Below are positions 1 to 10,407 of a DNA stretch of 64,000 nucleotides, one piece after another. The notes below the pieces were generated by a model. That model was not told where the DNA came from. It made no database searches and saw only the letters and a list, made by a program, of their open reading frames with translations. How positions within the stretch are numbered: position 1 is the first letter of the stretch; every line of letters starts with the position of its first letter. The DNA is taken from contig MU271143.1 of NCBI GenBank assembly GCA_021432605.1, forward strand, positions 2,737,277-2,801,276. Reading direction: 5' to 3'. Source of the DNA: Coniochaeta sp. PMI_546 (Eukaryota; Ascomycota; Sordariomycetes; Coniochaetales; Coniochaetaceae). Made by a program: the position numbers and the translations under genes.

Positions 1-1
1 C

Positions 2-148
2 GCGCTGCACGCGTTGGTATTGGGAGATGCACTGAATGTGATTTCTATGAAGAATCGTCCCTGGACTGCTGGTCGAAGTCTTCGTGGAGATGGTAGATCC
101 TCCGAGCTGGGATCAAGGACGCCAGCCGGACGCAACAAGCTTCACTAA
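2..148 (+). CDS. Possible C-terminal exon of a gene cut by the left edge
   Basis: An open frame runs from base 2 to a TAA at 146-148 and encodes 48 residues beginning ALHALVLGDALNVISMKNR and ending GRNKLH. It has no obvious start codon of its own. The first part is hydrophobic, and the second part is basic and rich in Gly, Ser and Arg, as in the cytoplasmic tail of a membrane protein. I do not recognise the family. It could also be a chance open frame, since 48 codons is short. The following 149-414 holds nothing I can support and would be the shared 3' flank with the converging PLC-like gene. Confidence 0.3.
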   Translation, partial: ALHALVLGDALNVISMKNRPWTAGRSLRGDGRSSELGSRTPAGRNKLH

Positions 149-414
149 GCCCAGAAAGGTGAGAAGAGGAGGGTTGCTTGATGACAAGCTTGACTGGTGA
201 CTCGCACCTGGGACGGCATATATACTAATCGGCGTCATCTTGCGTTGTGTTGTTTCTAACGCATAGTTCTAGATTGAAAGCTCCTGCCAAGTGGACTGGC
301 TAGAGAACGTGAGCCTCCCGGTCAGCTAAGTCTACTACTGTTTGAGTAAAGAAAAGTCATTTAACCTTTGGTGTATCATACTAATATGCGTAATCTACCA
401 CAGCTGGCGAAGAA

Positions 415-2394
415 CTAATAGTTCATCTCAATAAGACGGGGGACAAGGTCGTTATCTTCAGGCAGTTCCGGATAATCGAGGTTGACGATACCCAGTCTCC
501 GCTTGGATGTTCCTGTCTCTTGACTCTGTAGCTGTTGAATATAGTCCCGGGTCCGAACATTCATGCCGTCGACCCATTTGCCGATCCAATTGCTGTGGGC
601 ACCGACAGCGATCCATTTGGCCTCCGCAATCTCACCGTGTTCGGCCGGATCACCGACGGCAGAGCAGAAGTTGATGAACCAGTCGTCTTGTGCCACAGAC
701 TCGGCCCGCTGCGAGATGGACTCAGAGTCAGCCCCTGCATCTCCACCGTCAACAGCGGTAGCAGTAGCGAGATCCATCAGGCGTTGAACATGCCCACTCT
801 TGCTGACAACCAACTGGGCGAGGGCGATACGCTGCGCATATCTCCACTTGTCCTGGAGATTGATCTTGACATTTGTGGGAGTGACGATTGTAAACTGTGG
901 ATTGTCGTTCAGCCACCTGCTTAGATCAAGACCCTGGCGTGCGGTAGGATCCAAGCTTGGATCGCCTTGGTAGCGTCTTAGAAGCACGGCGCGACCTCGT
1001 GCGTGGGCCATTGTTGGAGTGACAGGTTCAACAAACCATCTATGGGATCCATCTGGGTAACGTGGAGTAGCAACAATAGCACTCTCGACAGCACTGTAGA
1101 AAAGTGCCGGGTCGGCTTGCTGTTCGGGAGAGCCGTCATCATTGTTGATAGATATCAGAACCGTCTCTGTAGGAGGCCGCTCCCCGTCTGCACCACGAAG
1201 GAACGTCCATACTTCGTCCATAACGAACGCGAACGACAGCCCAGCGGGAAAGTCAATAGGAACACCGCCGTGATAACAATAAAGTTCTCCATCTTCGTGC
1301 ACTCGAAGTCGAAGATCAAGAAACCTGATACCTAGAGCAAGCTGTTGCGTGATGCTCAGATATTGTGTACGAACAAAGGGAATGTTGCTCCGTGCACAGG
1401 AGTCATGAGTACCCGGGATCGTCAAGTGCGATATGAGAGTGTCATCAGCGATGTCTTTCATCCAGGAGGAGAGGGAGTAGCTCAAAATCGGCCGTGAATA
1501 CCACCGGAGGTCTCTAGTCTTGGTGTTGTCGTTGAAGATGCAGTGGATCCGGCCATTGAGGATTGCAAGTTGCGGCGGATCAGCGGCGCACAATCCAGCC
1601 ACGTTTTCCTGCGGCTGCCACTTGCCTTCGGAGTATGCGACAACATACACGGCGTGGCTTAAATCACCAGGGCCATTCTCGATGAAACCCAAATAAGCTT
1701 TGTCACCAAAGCTTGTTGCGCTGACTCCGCTGGCGGCGCGGCCGCCGCTAACGTCGTCAGACTGTGTCCAAGTAGACGAGATGTAGTCATACTTGAACCC
1801 CAGGATATCACGACTAGTGTCCGAGCTTCCACAGAGAACATGGAGAACACCGTTGATTGCAAACAAAGCTGGTATCCCTGAGAAACTTTGTCTGCCGTCA
1901 GCGAGACTGATTGGCTCGGACCAGGCCCCTTGCGGGTCGGAGGCTGAAGTTGAGTGAGCGGTAGAGTTTGTCCAAATAAGGTAGTAAAGATGGTTGTTTC
2001 GGAGGTACACGAGGAACAGCTTGTTATGAAATGCTACTAAGCAAGGGGAGGAGTGCGCGACAACGTCAGCGACGGGGCCAAGGGAGATCCAAGCCAGCTT
2101 GTCTTCGTCATCGTAGAGATAATGGACCATCTCGCCTGTCTCAAGGGTGATGATGGCATGTAAATGACCATTCAGGTTTGTTACCACGGGCAACCCTCGT
2201 TCCGGAAACCTTGCTCGGGGTCCGAACTCGCCTTCTTTTGTCGTGACAGCATACCAGATAGCGTCTTCCATATCAGCCCAGATACACCATAGCTGGCCGC
2301 GATAGGCCGCGACGGCCGGAACTGTCTTTGATCGTCCATCTTGAGCCGCTTGTAGAAACCCAGAGGAAGAATTGCCATGCGGCTGCCAAGCCAT
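415..2394 (-). CDS. Beta-propeller-like repeats fused to a PI-PLC X-domain phosphodiesterase
   Basis: This single-exon gene encodes 659 residues. The C-terminal half (from about residue 310) is a phosphatidylinositol-specific phospholipase C X-like catalytic domain. It shows the first catalytic histidine in TIPGTHDS (about residue 328), then FLDLRLR, and a second histidine in CYHGG (about 373). Enzymes of this fold cleave phosphoinositides or GPI anchors by a cyclising phosphodiester attack without needing calcium. The N-terminal half has about six repeats of roughly 50 residues, each with a phrase like LNGxLHxI followed by an aromatic strand (AYRGQLWCIW, NLNGHLHAI, AFHNKLFLVY, AINGVLHVL, ILNGRIHCIF). 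These suggest a lectin-like beta-propeller. There is no signal peptide, so the protein is probably intracellular or unconventionally released. The ATG at 2394 is the first in frame. The PLC call is firm. The propeller is inferred from repeat spacing. Confidence 0.85.
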   Translation of the reverse strand: MAWQPHGNSSSGFLQAAQDGRSKTVPAVAAYRGQLWCIWADMEDAIWYAVTTKEGEFGPRARFPERGLPVVTNLNGHLHAIITLETGEMVHYLYDDEDKLAWISLGPVADVVAHSSPCLVAFHNKLFLVYLRNNHLYYLIWTNSTAHSTSASDPQGAWSEPISLADGRQSFSGIPALFAINGVLHVLCGSSDTSRDILGFKYDYISSTWTQSDDVSGGRAASGVSATSFGDKAYLGFIENGPGDLSHAVYVVAYSEGKWQPQENVAGLCAADPPQLAILNGRIHCIFNDNTKTRDLRWYSRPILSYSLSSWMKDIADDTLISHLTIPGTHDSCARSNIPFVRTQYLSITQQLALGIRFLDLRLRVHEDGELYCYHGGVPIDFPAGLSFAFVMDEVWTFLRGADGERPPTETVLISINNDDGSPEQQADPALFYSAVESAIVATPRYPDGSHRWFVEPVTPTMAHARGRAVLLRRYQGDPSLDPTARQGLDLSRWLNDNPQFTIVTPTNVKINLQDKWRYAQRIALAQLVVSKSGHVQRLMDLATATAVDGGDAGADSESISQRAESVAQDDWFINFCSAVGDPAEHGEIAEAKWIAVGAHSNWIGKWVDGMNVRTRDYIQQLQSQETGTSKRRLGIVNLDYPELPEDNDLVPRLIEMNY

Positions 2395-3012
2395 ATTGAA
2401 GAAATGCGAGGTATGAGGATATTGAAGTTGGGGTAAGCTATCTTCGGGAAGCCCGGCGGAGCTTATAGAGTGATGTATCTAAGAGAACCCGAAAGATTAT
2501 CTATCAAGTAGAGGTGCAGTTATCAAATGATCAATCTCATGAGTCCAATACTTACTCAACAGTAGAAAAGAAGTCATGAATTTACCGTGAGAGAGACAAG
2601 ACCTGAAGCAGACATGTATGTATGAGGCTGAGGTGAGGCAACTGAAGTTGAGGCTAAACATGCACACCCATGTTCGAATGCTCGGACATTTTCCCGGTAA
2701 GTGGTGCCGGTGTCAATTCCAACCCCTTCACACACGAAGAGACGCAATTCAAATGTTTGACCTGAAAGATCGAAAAGATATCGGGGGTAGTACACGTAGG
2801 ATGCGAGGCAGCTTTGCATACAAGCCATGACGGCTTGTTATCTCCTTCCACACCCGGTTAGTGCCGCTGATGTTCAGCCCTATGAAATCTTGGCGCGTGT
2901 GCTGGAAATTGGGGTGGGATGTACAAGCTCAACGACACTCGTCGCGAACTTCCCCATCAAAAACCTCACCGACGAGGTTAACAGCTTCACTTGATCGCAA
3001 CTTCCTGTAGTC
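2395..3012. other. Divergent intergenic region between the PLC-like gene and the ZIP transporter
   Basis: This 618-bp spacer separates two genes that start away from each other, so it should hold both promoters. I see no convincing TATA box or protein-coding exon. Short open frames on both strands overlap each other and lack coding character. Confidence 0.5.
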
Positions 3013-4433
3013 ATGGCACAATTCAGAATTCGCACTCTGCTAGCTGTGCTATGCATGGCGATATGCTGTTTCGCGGCCAAGACCACGCAGCTCGAGAAGA
3101 CGCCAATTTCGTCATCGCTGAGCTTGGATCAGCTGGATGAAGAGTTGCAGGTAAATGCTCGTCCATATCAAACCCGACCGGTTGGTCAGACGCGCTAATT
3201 TGAAGCAGAAATGCTTGATTGTACAGGAACTCAACGTCGAGAAAGCAGCTCGCAATGCCGGCTCCGAGTCCGCCATCTCGCGTCTTTTCGACACCCTGTT
3301 CCCCGGCAGCCCTGCCGTCAACGCCCTTCTGGCAACGCTATACATATCCGGCCCGCCTAACTTCCTCCTGGCCCTGTGCCCGACAAACATCGACCCCTCA
3401 TCCCTTTCGGTGATGGTGGCCTTTGCTGTGGGGGGGCTCATGGGGGATGTACTTTTTCATCTGCTCCCTGAGATCTTTCTGGGCGAGGACAATCCAGAGC
3501 GCGCTCGCTTCGTGCTGTTGGAACCCAACCGCAACCTATTGCTGGGTGTCGCTATTCTAGTTGGGTTCCTCACTTTTGTTGCCATGGACAAGGGCTTGCG
3601 CATCGCGACTGGTGGAGCAGGACATGACCACGGTCACGGCCATTCGCACGAGCACCGGTCAGACATTTCGCCCGCTGCTGACACCACTGCCGTCGACAAG
3701 CCTGACGCGAAGGGCGTGAGAAGTCGTACTACCGGCGGCGCTAAGGGGTCCGATGCCAAGGCCGATGCTTTGCAAGTCGTTCCAGCCAAGGAGATTAGCC
3801 CAAGCGTCAAGCTTGGTGGCTACCTGAATCTCATGTGAGTCTTGCGTGCATTGCGCTTCATTTCGCGACATGCTTGTTCTGGAATTGCGAAACTCTGCCC
3901 TGAGAGGATGCCATCTAACCCACATCGCCCTTTCCCACAGTGCGGACTTCACACACAACATTACGGACGGGCTAGCCATGTCCGCATCGTTTTATGCGTC
4001 ACCCACCATAGGCGCCACCACTACGGTCGCTGTATTCTTCCACGAGATCCCACACGAGGTTGGTGACTTCGCCCTGCTAGTGCAGTCCGGATTCTCCAAA
4101 CGGAAAGCTATGGGCGCTCAGTTCGTGACTGCTATAGGCGCTTTTCTGGGGACCGGCATAGGTATTTTAGTGCAAGAGTATGGCGGCAATCCCTCCACTG
4201 ATGGCGCCGCTCTGGGCATGCGAGACGGTCTCTGGGGGACAAGCCTCTCCTGGGGAGACATGCTGCTCCCTTTCACTGCCGGAACGTTTCTCTACGTCGG
4301 GACAGTTGCTGTCATTCCTGAACTCCTCGAGACTGGCCCCAACAAGATCGCCGAGCTTCGCAAGACGTTGACGCAATTCGCTGCCATGGCTGTCGGGGCC
4401 GGCATCATGCTATACATCTCATGGCATGACTAA
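3013..4433 (+). CDS. ZIP family zinc transporter, ZIP7/KE4 (Yke4) type
   Basis: Three exons fit: 3013-3150, 3227-3834 (or 3209-3834) and 3941-4433, giving 412 or 418 residues. Residues 1-21 form a signal-peptide-like hydrophobic start. A His-rich loop GHDHGHGHSHEH lies near residue 180. The ZIP core motifs HNITDGLA (TM4, split by intron 2) and HEIPHEVGDFALL (TM5) supply the metal-binding His and Asp residues. This arrangement is typical of the LIV-1/KE4 subfamily, which moves zinc out of the ER or Golgi into the cytosol. Yeast Yke4 is the likely counterpart. Intron 1 has two in-frame acceptors 18 bases apart (after 3208 and after 3226). The second gives the more usual LQ-ELNVEKA junction, but both keep the frame. 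Intron 2 starts with GTGAGT at 3835. Confidence 0.92.
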
Positions 4434-7055
4434 TGGAATGGAGGAGAGGTTGGCCTTGCGGTGTGTTGTACTGTGGTATGTGGGCGTGGAGATGACCCGA
4501 TGGATGCGTGGAGATACTGGACCGGGCGGGTCATGCCTATCCGCAGTGGGACCGCAGCCCCAGGTCTACCTACTTGCTGTTACTCTTCCCCAAATTCCAG
4601 GACCTTGGGGAGACGGAGTACATTATTCAGCTGTTGCTATGGAAGTACGAGTGTGTGCTATGACTGTTTGTAGGGCTACGTGCTGTGGGTTGCATTGCAT
4701 AGCATTGGATGGGTGGCATGGGCCAGAAATTACCTTTAGAAAGTGCATTGATAGAGGTTAGATTCGGGACCATGTATTGTACACTACGGTGTGGTGGTTC
4801 GAGCAAGCCTCGGAACACCCGAACACAAAGTTGTAGTCCTGATACGTACTCCAAGCCAGGTTCTCCAATGGAAATGACAGGCAAGAAGTCACAATGATGC
4901 CTTTGGCATTGTTATTACAACGTTTCCAGGTTGCTTGCGTGCGACGATAACATGGACGTTAGCTGGGGAATTAGTCAGAAGTCGATGACAAAGCTCAGCT
5001 TATGTGTACACAGGACATTCATCATTTCATGATGCTTAAATGTGCCTTGTTAGGAAAAGGGTGGACTGACCCACTTCTTGAGATGTGAGTCAGATTCGCT
5101 GATAGGTCAATGTTGTCTCAAGGACATGTCGACGCAAAGGCGTTCTAAACAAGGGTCCTTTTATTTTCTTTTTTTGGTGGATGACTCTCCAGTTGCTTGT
5201 GCACGCCATGAGCTTAGTATCCAGGGCGGTGTCAGGTCGGCCTGGGATGGTACCTTCTAGCCTCGTAACCGTGTTGCACTCTTCGATTGCATCATATTGC
5301 GCGTTTCTGTATATATGTCCTTTGCATTATTAATTGTCGTCATGAGTATCGTACACTTCGAACCTCACTTGGGCAGTGATGTCGAAAGAAAGTCATCGTC
5401 AGAAAAGCACGGATCAACTGCGTATCCCAACCGCGCAGGATCACCTGCAAAAGAAGGCAAGCTCCACCGGCAAGTGGAACACTGCGGACGGGAGTGACTG
5501 TGGCAGGATCCGAAGTGCTGGGTCAAAGGGTCAATCTTGGGTCAGGCCTGGAGGAAGGTTTTTCAGAGACTCCACACTCTGTGCATTGGCAGACGACAAC
5601 TTCTGACATTACGGTTCAATACGGATGATGGCGGAGTCGAATGTAAGACCGGGTATGCTCCATAGGGAGCCTCAAGATACCGCGAAGGTACTACCTGTGT
5701 AGGCGTCGGTAGCAAGAAGTCGGTCCCGCAAGTCACTACCTAAAAGTTTCGGGTGTGATCTCCCCGCGAAGGCGACATCGGAACTCCAGGTTACGCAGCT
5801 TGCTCGCGTCAGATCCTGGGGTAGCGACGACGCCTGGCAGGTCCGTCATGCCGCGCATCCAGCTCTAAGATTGAGCCAGCCTACTGAAATCGCGACTTCT
5901 CTAAGTCGCTTTACTGATTGATGACTCTTCGGCCTGCATAGCAGTACTCCCAACACGTGCATGCCGGCCATGTCCAGCTCTTCCAACAGAGCTTCGGCTA
6001 CTCGAGGCATTGAAGTTTTTTTCAAAACTCACGATATCCACTGCTCTAGTACTCTAAAGGACAGAATTGTCACGACAATACGATGCTGAACGGGCCAATT
6101 TGCAGATTTGCTGCGAAATTTCAAGCCGGGCGGGCCTTCTGGGTCCCTTCCGGCCTGGCAAAGCCAGAGGCAGGTGGACCTGTTTGTACCATTTACGTGA
6201 TCAAAGGGTCAAATAGGTGTCAATTGCCGTCCGCGATTACCTTCCAGGTTATTCTAGGCGAAGATTTCACTGTGGGAGTTTTGGGGGTAAGGGAAAAGTC
6301 TCAGGTCACGAAGATGCGCCCTTTGGGCATGACAAGTCCAAGGATGTAATGTGATGGTCAAACACGTCCTTTGCAGCCATTACCGCGCCCCGAAAGCCGG
6401 AGCCTAAGGACATCTCACGCCCTATTCGGTTATCGATTGACGGTAAGCAGATGGCGCAGAATGCCATCCAGTGATCGCACCATGCGCTAAGCCTAGCGAG
6501 TGCCTTGGTGGATCGCTAGAGCCAGAACGTGCCCCCCTTGGGGTCCCCACCCACTCCAGCGCACGGCAACGCTAGGTATTGGCCCGCCTTACTGAGCGGT
6601 CACTGCAGTGAGCCGGCATGAGACCAGAGGAATCAAGGATGGAGGTTGCGCATGCAATGCACGTTTCTTCAAAGGAAAAGCTGGGCGTTTTTTCTGATCT
6701 GTCGCGCTTGGTACTCGTGTCTCTCCTGGACAATGACTCAGAGATCCTTGCTTGGTAACTGGGAGACGCTTGCAGCTCCCCCTTCCCCTACGCTTGTTCC
6801 GTATAAGACGTCCCAGTTCCCATGAATTCGTCTCCTGTGGTTTCAGGCACAAGCTCACATCATCACCATCCCAAGCTCTCATCGGGACATCATCCTTCCA
6901 AAGTCTATTCAGTTGTCTATCAGACTAGACAATCCCATCTGACAGCTGTTCCCCCTTACACACCCCCAGCTATCGTATCATATCACCACATCTCCCCGCC
7001 GCCCTTGCGGCCTGCTTTCCGCGACCTCACGTGCAATCAATCTCATCAACACAAA
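4434..7055. other. Intergenic region, 2.6 kb, no supported gene
   Basis: This stretch holds the 3' flank of the ZIP gene and the promoter and 5' leader of the arrestin-like gene. All open frames are short and several lack an ATG. One 60-codon frame at 5315-5497 begins with a hydrophobic stretch but has nothing else in its favour. The frame of the arrestin-like gene stays open upstream to an ATG at 6822, which could give a longer N-terminus. Confidence 0.5.
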
Positions 7056-8627
7056 ATGTCTGGAGTCGAGCATATGTATACATATAGGCAGTCGCTGGCT
7101 GCCGTGACACCAGTCCTGTCATCTGCCCTGTCCTCCGCAATGTCGACTGCCAGTGAGACCAGCGACCTCGCTGCCGCTTACACGAGGAAGATAGGCTTCC
7201 CCAAGTCCAGCATCAATATCAACTTCGATAATCACTTTAAGCACAAAGTCTACACCTCGTCCTCGCCCGTCTCAGGCAATGTGACCATCACTACCCAAAG
7301 GAATGTTCGATTCGACAGTGTCCAGATCCTTCTCGTGGGTAACTCCAAGACTCGCGTTGACGGCGTCAACTCTCCCCGGGAGGTCACCCATACCTTCCTC
7401 AAGATGACGATGCCTGTCCCAGAGTCATCTTACCCTGTTCCGCGGATTCTCGAAAACGGACAGACTTACACAGTTCCCTTCAACTTTGTCATTCCAAACT
7501 ACCTCACTATGCATGCGTGTAATCACCACATCCTGCACGACCAGCTACAAGACCACCACGTGCTCCTCCCGCCGTCTATGGGTGGATGGTCGAAGGACGA
7601 CATGGCTCCTGAGATGGCCAAAGTCGAGTACTCGGTCAAGGCCCGCGTTTTCCGTCAGCCGGATCTGGGAGGTCAAAAGATCAAGGTCATGGAAGGCACG
7701 AAGAGTTTCATGGTCTTACCGGCGTCCGCAGAACAACCACCTCTGAACATCACCTCCTCCGACAAGCTCTACACACTCTCTAAGAGCAAGTCGCTAAGGA
7801 AGAGTCTCCTCTCAAGCAAGCTCGGCCGAATTACTGCAGAAGCTATTCAACCGCCAGCGGCAACCTTGCGACCAGATGGCCGCGCGATATCTGGTACCAC
7901 AGCCCAGGTTGAGCTCAAGTTCGACCCCGCTTCCGCTGATATTGTACCACCCAAAATCACTGGTGTGGCGGCAAAGGTTGTTGCCCACACGTACTTCTCC
8001 GCGGGCGCTATCGCAAGCTTCCCCAACATGGCCGACTGGAGCAAGCAATTTGGGACCGAGAAGCGCGGCGCATACCAGACGTCAGTATCGCTTCCGACTG
8101 TCACGCTTGGCAAGACACGCTGGGCACAGCATCTCTCCTCTGCCGCGCGCAGGGACTCAGGCTACGGATCAGACGAGCCATCGTCGCCTGGCGAAGGCGA
8201 TGGCCGCCGCGGAAGCGGTAGCAGCAGGAAGCTAAAGATCAACGCTGGTTCGCCGATTTTTCACACCACAACGCTACAGATCCCCATCGACCTGAGTACG
8301 TTTCTGGCCAAGAAGACACCCATCCCCACCTTCCACTCCTGCATCACCTCGCGGGTGTACGCGCTTCAACTGGCGGTGACGCTCTCATCTGGTTCCGCCG
8401 TCAACACCGTTTCCTTGTCTCTCCCGCTGCAGATCGCCGTCGAACCTGATTCGAGTCTGAGCTATCCAATGGAGGACCTGCCAAGCTTCGAGACGGCTGT
8501 GCAGGAGGCCGAGGTGGACGATATGCTGCGTCCGCGTTACATCTACGTTCCGAATCAGCAATACATCGGGACTAGTTCGCTGCCTAGTTCACTTCCGGGC
8601 TATGGAGATACTATCACGGCTCATTGA
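7056..8627 (+). CDS. Arrestin-like (alpha-arrestin fold) protein
   Basis: This single-exon gene encodes 523 residues from the ATG at 7056, which sits in a good context (CACAAAATGTC). An in-frame ATG at 6822 would add 78 low-complexity His/Pro/Ser residues and is less likely. The N-terminal region (about residues 45-220) has the arrestin_N pattern of beta strands: ININFDNHFKHKVYTSSSPVSG resembles the opening strand and the SGxVTI step, followed by VQILLVGNSKTRVDG and a long strand ending in VPFNFVIPNYL. A central Ser-rich linker (about residues 350-400, GSDEPSSPGEGDGRRGSGSS) and a second beta-rich half follow. Fungal proteins of this kind act as cargo adaptors or scaffold proteins. No PPxY motif for Rsp5 binding was seen, so an endocytic adaptor role is uncertain. 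Confidence 0.8.
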   Translation: MSGVEHMYTYRQSLAAVTPVLSSALSSAMSTASETSDLAAAYTRKIGFPKSSININFDNHFKHKVYTSSSPVSGNVTITTQRNVRFDSVQILLVGNSKTRVDGVNSPREVTHTFLKMTMPVPESSYPVPRILENGQTYTVPFNFVIPNYLTMHACNHHILHDQLQDHHVLLPPSMGGWSKDDMAPEMAKVEYSVKARVFRQPDLGGQKIKVMEGTKSFMVLPASAEQPPLNITSSDKLYTLSKSKSLRKSLLSSKLGRITAEAIQPPAATLRPDGRAISGTTAQVELKFDPASADIVPPKITGVAAKVVAHTYFSAGAIASFPNMADWSKQFGTEKRGAYQTSVSLPTVTLGKTRWAQHLSSAARRDSGYGSDEPSSPGEGDGRRGSGSSRKLKINAGSPIFHTTTLQIPIDLSTFLAKKTPIPTFHSCITSRVYALQLAVTLSSGSAVNTVSLSLPLQIAVEPDSSLSYPMEDLPSFETAVQEAEVDDMLRPRYIYVPNQQYIGTSSLPSSLPGYGDTITAH

Positions 8628-10132
8628 TCCATGTGTTGCGCTCTTTCTTTTTTTTCTTCTGCTTCTACGAAATTGCATGCAGTGCTATGATGTTACGGAT
8701 CTTGATACCTTGGTTGGATTACATGTTTTCTTAGTTTGGGAAAAGGCAGAACAAAATTGTCTGCCAACATGTGGATTATATGCTTGGAATTCAAATAGAG
8801 GATACCTCATGGAGTTATGGGACATGGCGGATTTGCTGATGACAATATCATCATTATACATAATAACTTATATACCGCAATCAACATTCACTGTAACATA
8901 ACTCAAGGGTTGCCTTCGTGTCTTGTCCTTGACCTCTCGACCGGCCAAATACCCCGGATTCCTTTAACCCTCCTGTGTATGCAATTCACCCCCCCCTCAG
9001 TGGTGGCAAAGCCACAGGTTTCGAGGTCTTGTTATCGAGGTCTTGGTATCACGCCCGGCAACGTATCACGAGACAGCTCTTGCCCCTCACCGAGCGCTCT
9101 GCAAACAGACATCACCCACCATCTATCAGTTATTTTCATGATTCGCCTGCCACTTTCGCCAAGCTCTTAAAACTTCTTGACTTTCTTGGATTGATCACAC
9201 GCGCACATGGTGGCATGATAAAGATAAGGCTTCTCAACCCAGCAACCAGACGACTTGGACAAGCTTGGACTGTGGTGCCGAGCCGATTTAAAGGTCCAGA
9301 ACCTGGGGTTCTGAGAACCGGACAGGATCAGAAGCTGGTGTCCAGTCAAGCCAAGAACTCTAAGCCCCCGATATTGAACCACCAACAGCTCTTTCATCGC
9401 ATTGGCTGACTTTGTGCTGTCCCGCCTCACCCTTTGCTGCACTGGACCCCTGTCCCCGCCTTTTCCAACCCTCCATGAGCTGCGAGTTGAGGCACCTGCC
9501 GATATGATGTGACACCAATTTGGTACCACTAAAGTTCAAGGTCCTAATCTCTAGGTAACCCCCTGCATTTGAGCATTACAGCTTTACTAGAACATTTTCG
9601 ACGCCAGAGCTATCAGTAGCTCTGTTGAGGCGCAAACGGTCTCGATCTAGACCTTGCGGCAGATCACCGTTTCGGTGCAATACTGCGCACTACCTAGGCC
9701 TACACCATCGGCAAAGACTTGTGCTAGCTCCGGCCATCCATTTTAGTTTTAAGGTACGTAGCTTACTGGAAATCTCACATATACTTTTTGTGTGTGGATT
9801 TGGGAGGTAAGGGACCAAGGCTTATTCGCCTGGATATGAATAAGCTGACTGTGAGCACTTAGATCTTCTGGGACTATCCCAACACTACACAACTGATAAT
9901 GACCCATTAGAAGAAAAAAACATGTATTTTGCCCTACCCAGATTATGAACTTAAACCAGACTACACCTGTCAATGGCAATATGTCAGTGCTGTCACCCAG
10001 TGACCAAATGGCCCTGCTGGTTAGTTCTCGTGTACCTTGGTCTAGATCCACCGCAAACGGCATCCCGACCTTCTCCCGTCATGACTTGTTTGATAAGAAA
10101 ATGAATCCGGATACAGCAGGTACTGAAGCAGG
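8628..10132. other. Intergenic region, 1.5 kb, no supported gene
   Basis: This is the 3' flank of the arrestin-like gene and of the converging metallothionein-like gene. A T-rich block follows the stop at 8640-8665. Overlapping open frames around 8820-9530 occur on both strands without recognisable domains or coding bias. Confidence 0.45.
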
Positions 10133-10273
10133 CTATGCATGACTGCCGTCCTTGCAGCTCCGGCACTTACCTCCCGCCTCTCCGGCGTTGAAACAGCCGC
10201 ATGAGCAGTTGCAGGTTTTAGGATAGCCTTCGCCCTTTCCAGGGCAGGGCTGGGGAGGCTGAACTTGGTGCAT
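10133..10273 (-). CDS. Small cysteine-cluster peptide, metallothionein-like
   Basis: A 46-codon frame opens with ATG at 10273 and ends with TAG at 10133. It encodes MHQVQPPQPCPGKGEGYPKT followed by CNCSCGCF, a short Gly/Ala spacer, GKCRSC and KDGSHA. There are seven cysteines, four of them in an alternating C-x-C-x-C-x-C run and two as C-x-x-C. These are the hallmark spacings of fungal metallothioneins that bind Cu(I) or Zn(II) in the cytosol. No signal peptide is present, so a secreted effector is less likely. A TATATATA box lies 127 bp upstream, and there is no intron. The frame extends upstream to a longer open frame without extra cysteines; the ATG at 10273 is preferred because everything after it matches the small-peptide pattern. 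Function is inferred from composition only. Confidence 0.6.
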   Translation of the reverse strand: MHQVQPPQPCPGKGEGYPKTCNCSCGCFNAGEAGGKCRSCKDGSHA

Positions 10274-10399
10274 GACGTCGGAGTGATTGGTGTGTATAGA
10301 TAAGTTGTATTGTTTCTTGGTTAATCGTGGCTGTAGAGAGTTGTGTTGTGAGGTAGGAGTCGAATTGAGTGAGGACAGCTCACAGACATAGATAGCTTC

Positions 10400-10407
10400 T
10401 ATATATA
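10400..10407 (-). promoter_or_regulatory. TATA box of the metallothionein-like gene
   Basis: A perfect TATATATA stands 127 bp upstream of the proposed ATG at 10273 on the minus strand. The position allows a leader of about 60-90 nt, typical of highly inducible small fungal genes. The motif is itself palindromic, so its direction is inferred from the gene. Confidence 0.4.

Noticed and set aside
5315-5497. 60-codon frame starting MSFALLIVVMSIVHFEP that looks like a signal peptide
   Set aside because: It has one cysteine near its end, no supporting promoter pattern and no coding bias. A hydrophobic start of this length is expected by chance in AT-rich spacer.
6822-7055. N-terminal extension of the arrestin-like protein from an upstream ATG
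   Set aside because: The 78 extra residues are His/Pro/Ser low complexity encoded by leader-like DNA. The ATG at 7056 has a better context and is followed by conserved-looking sequence.
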